Shown here piece after piece: positions 17,472-25,704 of a stretch of DNA of 64,000 bases. The DNA lies in NCBI RefSeq assembly GCF_017744045.1, contig NZ_JAGHRD010000009.1; one strand, written 5' to 3'. The translations under genes were made by a program, and so were the position numbers. The first letter of the stretch is position 1. Each line of letters begins with the position of its first letter. Origin of the DNA: Pelagimonas sp017744045. Lineage in GTDB: Bacteria; Pseudomonadota; Alphaproteobacteria; Rhodobacterales; Rhodobacteraceae. The notes beneath the pieces are model-generated. The model saw only the letters and a list, made by a program, of their open reading frames with translations, ran no database searches and was not told the DNA's origin.

Positions 17472-18602
17472 TTAGCCGACGAGATCGCCCCCCTTGGCCG
17501 ATAACTCCTCGTAATGGCGGCGCAAGCGTTGCAGAGCGATGCGCAAAACAACCTTGCCCGAGCGTGCCGACCATCCCAAATGCTTTTCGGTGGTCTCCAA
17601 CCCCTCGAGGTAGCAGCAGCAGCGCAAGGCCACATCGCCAAGGCCCGGGCCCAGATCCTTGAGAGCCGCCTGAAGGCGTGATTGCGCGGCATTTGGGCCT
17701 GCATCAGATTTATGGCCCGATTCCACCCCGGCAGTCAGGAACTGATCCCAGTTTTGCGCCACGCGTGGCCCCATCTGCGCCAGTTCGAAATCTTCGCGCA
17801 GCCGTTCCCCCGCCGCCACCAGAACATCAGACAAGAACGGTGTGCCATCCTTGTCCTTGCGTCGAGCCAAGGCCGTCAGCGGGCTTTCGGCCAGCAGATA
17901 CCGGCCTTTGCGAGCGCGCGGGTCACGTTCGACCTCTTCCAACGCCGCTTCAGCCTCGCGACCGGTGTCAAACCCGGCCTGCGCCTCGGCAAAACCGCGC
18001 ACTTTGTTTTCCTGTTCCGCAACCATACGGCTAAGCGCGGCGCGCCCAGCCGAGGTGATGCGATAGCGTGAGATCCGCCCCGGCGCGTCGCAGGCAATCC
18101 AGTCTTGCAGCGCCATGGCTTCGGCGATGGGGGCATCCACCACGGCTGTGCGGGTGCTGCCGCCCTCGCCCGTATCGCGCACCACGACAGCCTTTTCCAT
18201 CTCGGCGGCGACCGCCAGAACGGCCCCGCTTTCGCACAACCGACGCAACACGCGCCGCGCTTCGCGGGTCAGGGTGGTTTCATCCGGGGGGGTGGGCATA
18301 GGTTTGGCAGCGCTCATCTCTGTCTTGTCCTTTCCGACATGGATCGCTGCGGCTTTGTTTTCGGACAGGGTCGACCGGGGCGTTTGGCCAAGATGACGGA
18401 GCGCGGCATCCACCAGTGGATCGTCGCGCCGGGTTTCAATCCGGCGAACCTGGCGCAACACGGTCGAGGCATGACACCCCGCCTGACGCGCCAATTCGCG
18501 GATCGTGCACCCGTTTTCCGTATGCGCAAGGTAGACCCGTGCCGCGTCCGGCACCCAATTGGGTAACACCTTGACTGCACCATCTACATTCAAATTGCTC
18601 AT
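17472..18602 (-). CDS. Helix-turn-helix protein with C-terminal DUF6456-like domain
   Basis: Hypothetical DNA-binding protein of 376 residues. The N-terminus has a homeodomain-like HTH (NGCTIRELARQAGCHASTVLRQVRRIE, about residues 30-56). The last 130 residues contain SPLTALARRKDKDGTPFLSDVLVAAGERLREDFELAQMGPRVAQNWDQF, which I associate with DUF6456 of Rhodobacteraceae and other alphaproteobacteria. The role is unknown. It is divergent from the DUF6477 gene, with both starts inside a 231-base region that contains TTTTTCCACAG and TTTATCCCC, which resemble weak DnaA boxes. Confidence 0.75.
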   Translation of the reverse strand: MSNLNVDGAVKVLPNWVPDAARVYLAHTENGCTIRELARQAGCHASTVLRQVRRIETRRDDPLVDAALRHLGQTPRSTLSENKAAAIHVGKDKTEMSAAKPMPTPPDETTLTREARRVLRRLCESGAVLAVAAEMEKAVVVRDTGEGGSTRTAVVDAPIAEAMALQDWIACDAPGRISRYRITSAGRAALSRMVAEQENKVRGFAEAQAGFDTGREAEAALEEVERDPRARKGRYLLAESPLTALARRKDKDGTPFLSDVLVAAGERLREDFELAQMGPRVAQNWDQFLTAGVESGHKSDAGPNAAQSRLQAALKDLGPGLGDVALRCCCYLEGLETTEKHLGWSARSGKVVLRIALQRLRRHYEELSAKGGDLVG

Positions 18603-18833
18603 CTTGCGCTATCCCGTCTTTCTTGCCTTTTTCCACAGATTTATCCCCATGGATTAAGTCGCAACCTAGGCGTGTGTCTCTTACTGCGAGGTTAACAAAG
18701 CCGCATAAAAGCCATCTTTGTGCCCAAAGTATAAACGTTCCTAACCCCTGCGAACGCCGTATCCGTGCGCAACGCAACACACCACAACCTGTGCGAATGT
18801 TCTTGCGGAATCACGAAAACTCGGAGAGCAGAC

Positions 18834-19136
18834 ATGAAAGATATTCTCAGCATTCTCAAAGACTTGCGCCGCCCTCGCCTTTTGATCCGCGCCGCCCGTA
18901 TCGGCGCGCAGGATTATCGCCGGGACCCACAACTTCACCGTTTGTTAGGATATGGAAACCTTCCACGCCCCGGTGCTGCGTTAATGCGTTTGATGGAAAT
19001 TGAGGCGGATCTGAACGACAAACGTACCGGAGACGATTCGGGCTATTCCGTCAGCCGCCATGTCGAGGTTTTGGTCGCGATGATGGGCGAAGCACGCGTA
19101 TTGCGCGAAACCCAATCCGGCGGCCTGATCGGCTAA
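18834..19136 (+). CDS. DUF6477-like hypothetical protein
   Basis: Small basic protein of 100 residues (MKDILSILKDLRRPRLLIRAARIGAQDYRR...), a type found throughout Rhodobacteraceae. No membrane segment, signal or catalytic motif is visible; the C-terminus VEVLVAMMGEARVLRE is helical. GGAGAG lies 7 bases before the ATG. It neighbours the DUF6456 gene divergently; whether the two act together is unknown. Confidence 0.75.
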   Translation: MKDILSILKDLRRPRLLIRAARIGAQDYRRDPQLHRLLGYGNLPRPGAALMRLMEIEADLNDKRTGDDSGYSVSRHVEVLVAMMGEARVLRETQSGGLIG

Positions 19137-19140
19137 CCCC

Positions 19141-19174
19141 AAAAAGAAACACCCCCTCTGACGGACAGAGAGGG
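19141..19174 (-). terminator. Terminator downstream of the MttB-like gene
   Basis: On the minus strand CCCTCT/AGAGGG forms a short stem followed by a T-rich run (TTTCTTTTTG). A second hairpin (CGGGTGC/GCACCCG, 19190-19212) lies between it and the gene end at 19229. Confidence 0.45.
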
Positions 19175-19228
19175 CGTGACAGGGTTTGACGGGTGCACAA
19201 CATGCGCACCCGCCGGAAGCCTAAGCAA

Positions 19229-20770
19229 TCAAGTAAAGCTGTCGGGCATCGACGCTTTCTTGTTGGCGACATAGCCGGCCAAAGCCTCGGCGATGCCGGG
19301 ATCCATGGAGGGTTGTTTGTAATTGTCCAACAGGAACTTCACCCGCTCGGATGCCAGGGCAACCGTGTCCTTGGACCCTTCCTCGGACCAGGTTTCAAAC
19401 GGCTTGTAATCCAGCAGGTCGGTTTTCCAGAACGCATCCTTGAAATTGGCCTGCGTATGGGCGCAGCCAAGGTAATGGCCACCCGGCCCCACTTCGCGGA
19501 TCGCATCCATCGCCTGGGCGTTTTCGTCAACCGACACGCCTTTGGCCAAGCCATGCAAGGTGCCCAGCTGATCGGCATCCATAACGAATTTCTCAAAGCT
19601 GGAAACCAGACCACCTTCGAGCCAGCCGCAAGAATGCAGCATGAAGTTCACACCAGCCAACAAGCCCATGTTCAATGAGTTCGAGGTTTCATAGGCCGCC
19701 TGTGCGTCAGGCAGTTTCGAACCACAAAAAGATCCGGCAGACCGGTAAGGCAGCCCTAAACGGCGGGCCAATTGCCCGGCCCCGTAAGTGATATGAGCCG
19801 CCTCAGGCGTGCCAAAGGTCGGCGCACCCGAGCCCATATCGATCGAAGTCACAAAGGCCCCCATGATCACCGGCGCACCGGGACGGATGAGCTGGCTATA
19901 GGCGATCCCGGCCAGAACCTCGGCCAGAACCTGGGTTAGTGTTCCCGCAACCGAAACCGGAGCCATCGCCCCGCCAACGATAAAGGGCGAAATGATCGCG
20001 GCCTGATTGTTCTTGGCATAGACCTCGAGCGCGCCCATCATCACGTCATCAAATTGCATGGGCGAGTTGATGTTGATGAGCGAGGTCATCACGGTGTTTT
20101 CCTGAACGAAGTCTTTGCCGAACAGAATCTCACACATCTCAACGCTGTCTTGCGCGCGTTCTGGCGCGGTGACTGAGCCCATGAACGGCTTATCCGACAG
20201 GGTCATATGGGCGTGCAGCATGTCCAGATGTCGTTTGTTCACCGCAACGTCGGTGGGTTCGCACACAGTACCGCCGGAATGGTGCAGCCATTTCGACATA
20301 TAGCCCAGCTTTACGAATTTGCGGAAATCTTCCATCGTGGCATAGCGCCGACCGCCCTCGATATCGCGGACAAAAGGCGGGCCATAGACTGGGGCAAGCA
20401 CCAGATTGCGACCACCGACCACAACGCTCTTTTCCGGGTTGCGCGCGTGCTGGGTGTATTGGCTGGGGGCCGTGGCGCAAAGCTTGCGCGCCAGGCCTTT
20501 GGGCAGACGCACACGTTCGCCCTGAACATCCGCACCGGCCTCACGCCAACGTTCCAACGCAGCAGGGTTGTCGACGAAATTGACCCCGATCTCTTCGAGA
20601 ACGGTTTCAGCGTTAGCCTCGATGATGTCCAGCGCTTCTTCGGTCAAGACTTCGAAGTTCGGGATGTTGCGTTCGATATATTTTGCCGTCTCGATGCTGA
20701 TCGCCGTGCGTTCCGCCCGACGCGCGGCTCCGCCTCCGCCACGTCCCCTTCTGCGCGCTGGTTCTGCCAT
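19229..20770 (-). CDS. Trimethylamine methyltransferase family protein (MttB-like, no pyrrolysine)
   Basis: TIM-barrel methyltransferase of 513 residues of the MttB superfamily, whose members move a methyl group from a quaternary or tertiary amine to a corrinoid protein. A low-complexity Arg/Gly N-terminus (about 20 residues) precedes the core; conserved parts include FGTPEAAHITYGAGQLARRL, FMLHSCGWLEGG and REVGPGGHYLGCAHTQANF. The frame is uninterrupted by TAG, so it belongs to the non-pyrrolysine branch, where known substrates include glycine betaine, proline betaine and carnitine. The substrate here is unknown. A perfect palindrome (20874-20894) lies about 100 bases upstream. A corrinoid protein and a homocysteine methyltransferase lie 4-8 kb away. 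Confidence 0.9.
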   Translation of the reverse strand: MAEPARRRGRGGGGAARRAERTAISIETAKYIERNIPNFEVLTEEALDIIEANAETVLEEIGVNFVDNPAALERWREAGADVQGERVRLPKGLARKLCATAPSQYTQHARNPEKSVVVGGRNLVLAPVYGPPFVRDIEGGRRYATMEDFRKFVKLGYMSKWLHHSGGTVCEPTDVAVNKRHLDMLHAHMTLSDKPFMGSVTAPERAQDSVEMCEILFGKDFVQENTVMTSLININSPMQFDDVMMGALEVYAKNNQAAIISPFIVGGAMAPVSVAGTLTQVLAEVLAGIAYSQLIRPGAPVIMGAFVTSIDMGSGAPTFGTPEAAHITYGAGQLARRLGLPYRSAGSFCGSKLPDAQAAYETSNSLNMGLLAGVNFMLHSCGWLEGGLVSSFEKFVMDADQLGTLHGLAKGVSVDENAQAMDAIREVGPGGHYLGCAHTQANFKDAFWKTDLLDYKPFETWSEEGSKDTVALASERVKFLLDNYKQPSMDPGIAEALAGYVANKKASMPDSFT

Positions 20771-20873
20771 GGTTTGTTCCGTTTTCAGGTTAGGTTGTTC
20801 ATTTTGGTAGCCCTATCCTGTCCGTTGCCCACACAGGTTAGCGGCACTCTGGTCGTAAATGCGACATTCCCGC

Positions 20874-20894
20874 CGGTTTTGGGGCCCAAAACCG
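20874..20894. promoter_or_regulatory. Perfect 21-base palindrome upstream of the MttB-like gene
   Basis: Arms CGGTTTTGGG and CCCAAAACCG flank a single central G at 20884. It lies in the 250-base divergent gap between the MttB-like and NUDIX genes, 104 bases from the former, in a position suited to an operator. A weaker repeat (GCCGG/CCGGC) lies near 20944-20961. Confidence 0.5.
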
Positions 20895-21020
20895 ACTCGG
20901 CCAGATCAGGATGGTCAACGTTTTGCACGGGGCGCACTAAACTTGCCGGAAACTTACCGGCGGCCCTTGTGCCATAGGTAACGGGCAGGCCATAACGCTG
21001 CAAAAGGCAGAGGGTTCCCA

Positions 21021-21542
21021 ATGGCACATGATCATTCCTGTTCGGCTGGTTGCGGTTGCGGCGCGCCCTCAACCGGCCCACGCCCCGAGGTCTCCCAAGC
21101 CCCGGCCCCTTGGCGGCCCCGTCAGACAGTCCGCGTCATCAGCATTGGCATTTTCACTCGCGAGGGGCAGATCCTGGCCGCCCCCGTACATGACGATCAG
21201 GGCCAGATCAAAGGCTGGCGCCCCTTGGGCGGCGGTGTCGAATTTGGCGAAACAGCCAAAGAGACGTTGATCCGCGAAATCAAGGAAGAAACAGCTCAGG
21301 ACGTCACCGATCTGAAGCAGATTGGCGTGCTCGAAAACCATTTTGAACACCACGGAGACAAAGGCCATGAAATCGTCTTTGTCTACCACGCCCGTTTTGC
21401 CGAAGCAGCAGTTTACGAGGCCGACCTGTTGGCCTTTTCAGAGGAGCAAAGCGGCGAGCAATATGCCAAATGGATTCCTCTGGAAAAGTTTCGCGCCAAA
21501 CGAGTCGCGCTTTACCCCGAGGGGCTAATCGACCTTTTGTAG
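21021..21542 (+). CDS. NUDIX hydrolase with Cys/His-rich N-terminus
   Basis: Protein of 173 residues that hydrolyses an unknown nucleoside-diphosphate-linked substrate. The NUDIX box is complete (GGGVEFGETAKETLIREIKE, then ET) at about residues 72-93. The first 14 residues carry three cysteines and two histidines (MAHDHSCSAGCGCG), a possible metal-binding tail not usual in the family. AGAGGG precedes this ATG, supporting the long start. It is followed by guaA in the same direction after about 110 bases. Confidence 0.88.
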   Translation: MAHDHSCSAGCGCGAPSTGPRPEVSQAPAPWRPRQTVRVISIGIFTREGQILAAPVHDDQGQIKGWRPLGGGVEFGETAKETLIREIKEETAQDVTDLKQIGVLENHFEHHGDKGHEIVFVYHARFAEAAVYEADLLAFSEEQSGEQYAKWIPLEKFRAKRVALYPEGLIDLL

Positions 21543-21650
21543 CATCGACGGGTATCACGTCGGAAAAACAACACCGGTGCGGCGGTGTTTTTGCACGCAT
21601 TGGGCACCGGTCCATATTGCACTTTATCAGGCCTGCGCCTATCAGGACGC

Positions 21651-23222
21651 ATGACCAGCACCTCGAACACTTCCGGGCATGATCGGCTTCTGATCATCGA
21701 CTTTGGCTCTCAGGTCACGCAGCTGATTGCGCGTCGCCTGCGGGAACTTTCTGTCTATTGCGAAATCCACCCTTATCAGAGTGTGACCATGGATATGGTC
21801 CGCGAGATGTCGCCCAAAGCGATCATCTTTTCTGGCGGTCCTGACAGTGTCACACGCGAGGGCAGCCCACGCGCCCCGCAAGAGATCTTTGAGATGGGTG
21901 TGCCGATCCTCGGGATTTGCTATGGCCAGCAGGTGATGATGCATCAACTGGGCGGTAAGGTCGAAAGCGGCCATGGCACCGCCGAATTTGGCCGCGCATT
22001 CGTGACGCCCAAGGGTGAATTGAACGTGCTGGATGGCTGGTTTGTTGAAGGCGACGAACAGGTCTGGATGAGCCATGGCGACCATGTCAGCGCCATCGCG
22101 CCGGGTTTTGAGGTCTATGGCACCTCACCCAACGCGCCCTATGCGATCACCGCTGACACAGCGCGCAATTTCTACGCCGTACAATTTCACCCCGAAGTGC
22201 ATCACACCCCCAACGGGGCCAAGCTTTATGAGAAATTCGTGCGTCTCGCGGGCTTTAAAGGTGACTGGACCATGGGGGCCTATCGCGAAGAGATGGTCGC
22301 CAAGATCAGGGATCAGGTTGGCGACAAAAAGGTCATCTGCGCCCTGTCCGGGGGCGTTGACAGCTCGGTCGCGGCGGCCTTGATCCACGAAGCAATTGGC
22401 GATCAGCTGACATGTGTTTTTGTTGATCACGGGTTGCTGCGCAAGGATGAGGCCAAGGAAGTTGTCGGCATGTTCCGCGACAACATGAACCTGCAGGTCA
22501 TTCACGCCGACGAAACCGAGCTGTTCCTGGGCGAGCTGGAAGGCCAGTCAGACCCGGAAACCAAGCGCAAGATCATCGGTAAGCTGTTCATCGACGTGTT
22601 CCAGAAATACGCCGACCAGATCGAGGGGGCGGAATATCTGGCCCAAGGCACGCTTTACCCGGATGTGATTGAATCCGTGTCCTTTTCCGGTGGTCCGTCT
22701 GTTACGATCAAATCGCATCACAATGTCGGCGGCCTGCCTGAAAAGATGGGTTTGAAACTGGTCGAACCGCTGCGCGAGCTCTTTAAGGATGAGGTGCGGG
22801 CCCTTGGTCGCGAGCTGGGTCTGCCGGCGTCGTTCATTGGTCGCCACCCCTTCCCCGGGCCCGGCCTGGCCATTCGTTGCCCGGGCGAGATCACCCGCGA
22901 AAAACTGGAAATCCTGCGCGAGGCCGATGCGATCTATATCGATCAGATCCGCAAGCACGGTCTTTATGATGAGATCTGGCAGGCCTTTGTGGCAATCCTG
23001 CCCGTGCGCACCGTTGGCGTGATGGGGGATGGTCGCACCTATGACTATGCCTGTGCCCTGCGCGCGGTCACGTCTGTCGATGGGATGACAGCGGATTACT
23101 ATCCTTTCAGCCATGAATTCCTTGGCGAAACTGCCACGCGTATTATCAACGAAGTCAAGGGCATCAACCGCTGCACCTATGACATCACCTCTAAACCTCC
23201 GGGAACCATCGAGTGGGAATGA
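21651..23222 (+). CDS. guaA: GMP synthase (glutamine-hydrolysing)
   Basis: Converts XMP to GMP with glutamine as nitrogen donor. Residues 1-200 form the class I glutamine amidotransferase with nucleophile Cys in GICYGQQ and the HPE triad part FHPEVHHT. The ATP-pyrophosphatase domain follows with the P-loop ALSGGVDSSVAAALI, then the dimerisation domain ending KPPGTIEWE. The start at 21651 follows AGGAC; the longer frame lacks a site. Length is 523 residues. It overlaps the next gene (ATGA). Confidence 0.97.
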   Translation: MTSTSNTSGHDRLLIIDFGSQVTQLIARRLRELSVYCEIHPYQSVTMDMVREMSPKAIIFSGGPDSVTREGSPRAPQEIFEMGVPILGICYGQQVMMHQLGGKVESGHGTAEFGRAFVTPKGELNVLDGWFVEGDEQVWMSHGDHVSAIAPGFEVYGTSPNAPYAITADTARNFYAVQFHPEVHHTPNGAKLYEKFVRLAGFKGDWTMGAYREEMVAKIRDQVGDKKVICALSGGVDSSVAAALIHEAIGDQLTCVFVDHGLLRKDEAKEVVGMFRDNMNLQVIHADETELFLGELEGQSDPETKRKIIGKLFIDVFQKYADQIEGAEYLAQGTLYPDVIESVSFSGGPSVTIKSHHNVGGLPEKMGLKLVEPLRELFKDEVRALGRELGLPASFIGRHPFPGPGLAIRCPGEITREKLEILREADAIYIDQIRKHGLYDEIWQAFVAILPVRTVGVMGDGRTYDYACALRAVTSVDGMTADYYPFSHEFLGETATRIINEVKGINRCTYDITSKPPGTIEWE

Positions 23223-23866
23223 TCCGCTGGTCAATCAGGCTGAGCCTTACCGGGCTCGGCCTTTTTCTTGCGACCTATTGCGCCGCGTACCTCTGGAGCC
23301 GCCCGGCGCTCTGGAGCGATATTGCCGACGCGCCCAAAGCCGATGTCATCATTTGCCTCGGCGGCGGGGCAAACCCGGCCAACGGCGTGATCATCGGCAG
23401 CTCGATCCATCGGGCGAAAACCTGTGCTGATCTGTATTTGGCGGGCAAAGCCCCCAAGATCATCTTCAGCGGGTCAAATGGCCATGCCTCGGCGGCCTCG
23501 GTGGCGGATCAAATGGCGGCGCTTGCCCACGAGATGGGTGTGCCTACCTCGGCGATGAAAACGGACCCATTGGCAAGGTCGACCTTACAAAATGCGATTT
23601 TTTCCAGAGAGTTGATGGAGGATGCTCAATCATCGCTGCTGGTCTCCGATGCCTATCATCTGCCGCGCAGCTGGCTGTCTTTTCGCTGGGCGGGCCTCTC
23701 TGATCTTCACCTCGTACCTGCCCGCGACGGCCAAGTCCTGACCACCCCCGACAGGGGTGCATTGACACGGGAAACCCTGGCCATATGGTTCAACCTGCTG
23801 CGCCTGCCGGTTTATGAAATCGGCCAACTGACCGGGCTGGGCGATCCAGATTTTCTGTTGCAATAG
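23219..23866 (+). CDS. YdcF/SanA family (DUF218) protein
   Basis: Protein of 215 residues with an N-terminal membrane anchor (LSLTGLGLFLATYCAAYL) and a DUF218 domain: ADVIICLGGGANPANG, APKIIFSGSNGHAS, DPLARSTLQNAIFSRELM and SDAYHLPRSWLSF. Relatives act in envelope integrity (SanA, ElyC). The ATG overlaps the guaA stop, so the gene is translationally coupled to guaA, which is probably only a matter of transcript position. Confidence 0.85.
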   Translation: MIRWSIRLSLTGLGLFLATYCAAYLWSRPALWSDIADAPKADVIICLGGGANPANGVIIGSSIHRAKTCADLYLAGKAPKIIFSGSNGHASAASVADQMAALAHEMGVPTSAMKTDPLARSTLQNAIFSRELMEDAQSSLLVSDAYHLPRSWLSFRWAGLSDLHLVPARDGQVLTTPDRGALTRETLAIWFNLLRLPVYEIGQLTGLGDPDFLLQ

Positions 23867-23875
23867 GTGTTTCTT

Positions 23876-24151
23876 ATGACCGTGACTCTCAAAGGCTTCA
23901 TTTCCGTTCCCCAGGATCGGCTGGACAGCATTCGCAGCGCCCTGCCCGAGCATATACGACTCACACGCGCGGAACCGGGATGCTTGTCCTTTGACGTTGT
24001 AGAATCCGACACGACGCCCGGCCGTTTTGATGTCGCCGAGGAGTTTACGGATAAAGCAGCCTTTGACGCCCATCAGGTGCGCGTCAAAGCCTCTGATTGG
24101 GGCAAGATCAGTGTTGGCATTGAACGCAGTTACGAAATTCTTGGGCTTTAG
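23876..24151 (+). CDS. Antibiotic biosynthesis monooxygenase (ABM) domain protein
   Basis: Small ferredoxin-like protein of 91 residues. TVTLKGFISVPQDRLDSIRSALPEHIRLTRAEPGCLSFDVVESD followed by FDVAEEFTDKAAFDAHQVRVKAS matches the YgiN/ABM fold, cofactor-free oxygenases or stress-related dimers. The ATG at 23876 is preceded by ATAGGTGT. It starts 10 bases after ydcF and may be cotranscribed. No specific substrate can be given. Confidence 0.85.
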   Translation: MTVTLKGFISVPQDRLDSIRSALPEHIRLTRAEPGCLSFDVVESDTTPGRFDVAEEFTDKAAFDAHQVRVKASDWGKISVGIERSYEILGL

Positions 24152-24184
24152 TGACGGATCGCTGAAAGCCTTAAACAAAGCGCC

Positions 24185-24210
24185 CTCATAACCATCTTGC
24201 AGATTATGAG
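24185..24210. promoter_or_regulatory. Inverted repeat upstream of the homocysteine methyltransferase gene
   Basis: CTCATAA and TTATGAG (24185-24191 and 24204-24210) are exact inverted 7-mers spaced by 12 bases, 58 bases before the start codon, in a locally A/T-rich 116-base promoter region. It is compatible with an operator or the head of a leader RNA; the regulator is unknown. Confidence 0.35.
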
Positions 24211-24267
24211 TTTGATTAAACCTGCTCTTTGTGAAAAACCGCGCCCAAACATACAAAGGCATATCAC

Positions 24268-25332
24268 ATGAGCAACGCACTGAGTCGCGCTTTGGAAACC
24301 CGAGATTGGCTCCTGACCGACGGAGCCACCGGTACCAACCTGTTCAATATGGGGCTGCAATCCGGCGACGCTCCTGAGTTCTGGAACGAAATCGAACGGG
24401 ACAAGATCCGCAAGCTGCATCAGGATGCTGTGGATGCAGGATCTGATCTGTTTCTCACCAACTCTTTTGGTGCAAATGCCTCGCGCCTGAAACTGCATGA
24501 CGCCGGGCATCGCGCCTATGAGCTCTCTAAACTGGCCGCCGAGCTGGGCCGTGAAATTGCAGACAAATCGGATCGCGACATCATTGTAGCCGGATCGGTT
24601 GGCCCGACCGGTGAAATCATGGGCGCGGCGGGCTCACTAAGCCATGAAAGCGCCGTTGAAATGTTCGAAGAGACCGCCAAAGGCCTGATGGATGGCGGCG
24701 CAGATGTTTTGTGGGTCGAGACGATCTCGGCCCCTGAAGAATTCCGTGCGGCTGCCGAAGCCTTTGCCAATATCGACGCCCCTTGGTGCGGAACGATGAG
24801 TTTCGACTCTGCCGGGCGCACCATGATGGGCGTGACTTCGGTACAGTTGGTTGATCTTGTTGCCAGCCTGCCCAACCAGCCGGTCGCTTTTGGAGCCAAT
24901 TGCGGTGTTGGTGCATCTGACCTGCTGCGCACCTTGAAAGGGTTCGCCTCGAAGGAAGGCAATGTGCCCTTGATTGCCAAGGCCAATGCCGGCATCCCAC
25001 AATATGTCGATGGCGCGATCCACTACAACGGGACACCGGAATTGATGGCGGATTATGCGGTTCTGGCACGCGATGCTGGGGCTCGTATTATTGGTGGCTG
25101 CTGTGGAACTTTGCCCAGCCATCTGCGTGCTATGCGTGACATTCTGGAGAACAGTGAACGCGGCGACAGCCCAACCTTGGAACTCATCGCCGAGCGGATC
25201 GGCGGATTCAGTTCGGAAACTGACGGCACCGAAGTTGGCGGAGGCGTTGCAGCAACGCCGGCGCGGCGCAGCCGCCGTCGACGCTCATCAGGCGATGATT
25301 CAAGCGGCGAAAAGAGCTGCGATTGCTGTTGA
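24268..25332 (+). CDS. Homocysteine S-methyltransferase family protein (Bmt-like / methionine synthase homocysteine module)
   Basis: Zinc-dependent barrel of 354 residues that transfers a methyl group to homocysteine to form methionine. It opens with LLTDGATGTNLFNMGLQSGDAPE; zinc ligands are Cys in GANCGVGASDL (about residue 212) and the Cys pair in IIGGCCGT (about 277-278). A basic tail of about 45 residues ends in EKSCDCC. The methyl donor may be a betaine, as in Bmt, or a separate corrinoid protein, as in three-part methionine synthases; the corrinoid gene 1.7 kb downstream favours the latter. Confidence 0.9.
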   Translation: MSNALSRALETRDWLLTDGATGTNLFNMGLQSGDAPEFWNEIERDKIRKLHQDAVDAGSDLFLTNSFGANASRLKLHDAGHRAYELSKLAAELGREIADKSDRDIIVAGSVGPTGEIMGAAGSLSHESAVEMFEETAKGLMDGGADVLWVETISAPEEFRAAAEAFANIDAPWCGTMSFDSAGRTMMGVTSVQLVDLVASLPNQPVAFGANCGVGASDLLRTLKGFASKEGNVPLIAKANAGIPQYVDGAIHYNGTPELMADYAVLARDAGARIIGGCCGTLPSHLRAMRDILENSERGDSPTLELIAERIGGFSSETDGTEVGGGVAATPARRSRRRRSSGDDSSGEKSCDCC

Positions 25333-25352
25333 GCAAAGACTAACCGTGGTTT

Positions 25353-25378
25353 GGGCAGTTGTCATATATGAACTGCCC
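25353..25378 (+). promoter_or_regulatory. Hairpin enclosing the start codon of a small gene
   Basis: GGGCAGTT and AACTGCCC pair perfectly and enclose a 10-base loop whose last three bases are the ATG at 25368. No ribosome-binding site is visible upstream, and no T-run follows, so it looks more like a translation-control element than a terminator. Confidence 0.4.
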
Positions 25379-25598
25379 ACCCATCACCCAACGTCCCGAG
25401 GACTGGATGCGCTCGATCTTTACCGCCCGCGCGGCGGCAGAGGGTGGAATTGTGCGCCGTCAATCTTCGGATATCGACAGGATCGTAGGACGTGACAGGT
25501 TCTTGGCAGAATTGGACAGGCGCGGGTTTCGCGCTGTGGAGAATGCCGGTCAGATGGTCATTTTCAGCAACCAAGAGCCTGTGCGCCTCTTGCGGTGA
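25368..25598 (+). CDS. Small conserved protein, Rhodobacteraceae type (often mislabelled phosphoribosylanthranilate isomerase)
   Basis: Protein of 76 residues: ITQRPEDWMRSIFTARAAAE, then GGIVRRQSSDIDRIVGRDRFLAELDRRGFRAVENAGQMVIFSN. Similar small proteins are common in this family. It has no catalytic TrpF features. The start is uncertain: ATG 25368 lies in a hairpin loop, and an internal ATG at about 25407 is possible. It follows the homocysteine methyltransferase gene by 35 bases and may belong to its transcript. Confidence 0.65.
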   Translation: MNCPPITQRPEDWMRSIFTARAAAEGGIVRRQSSDIDRIVGRDRFLAELDRRGFRAVENAGQMVIFSNQEPVRLLR

Positions 25599-25618
25599 TG
25601 CTGGTCCAGACACTCGAA

Positions 25619-25692
25619 ACCGGTACGTAGCCTACCGGTGCGCGCCATCCAAATTCCATCCATGGAATTTGCAAATTCCGTCGACGGAATTT
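25619..25692. repeat. Cluster of three perfect palindromes
   Basis: ACCGGTA/TACCGGT (25619-25639, 7-base loop) is followed by two tandem 20-base palindromes: AAATTCCATCCATGGAATTT (25651-25670; fully paired arms around CC) and AAATTCCGTCGACGGAATTT (25673-25692), separated by GC. They fill the convergent gap before the radical SAM gene. They could be a bidirectional terminator or a short palindromic repeat family. Confidence 0.6.
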
Positions 25693-25704
25693 GTTGCGCC
25701 CCGC

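Noticed and set aside
18603..18833. Replication origin suggested by TTTTTCCACAG and TTTATCCCC
   Set aside because: The two matches are imperfect DnaA boxes, there is no dnaA, parA or repeat cluster, and no A/T-rich unwinding region.
19229..20770. Possible pyrrolysine-containing MttB
   Set aside because: The frame contains no in-frame TAG, and no pylT or pylBCD genes are seen, so it belongs to the non-pyrrolysine branch.
24152..24267. SAM or SAH riboswitch before the homocysteine methyltransferase gene
   Set aside because: The region has one short inverted repeat but none of the conserved cores of SAM-I, SAM-II, SAM/SAH or SAH riboswitches that I can recognise.
25619..25692. CRISPR-like array
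   Set aside because: Only two units, 22-base period, palindromic through their full length and with no spacers.
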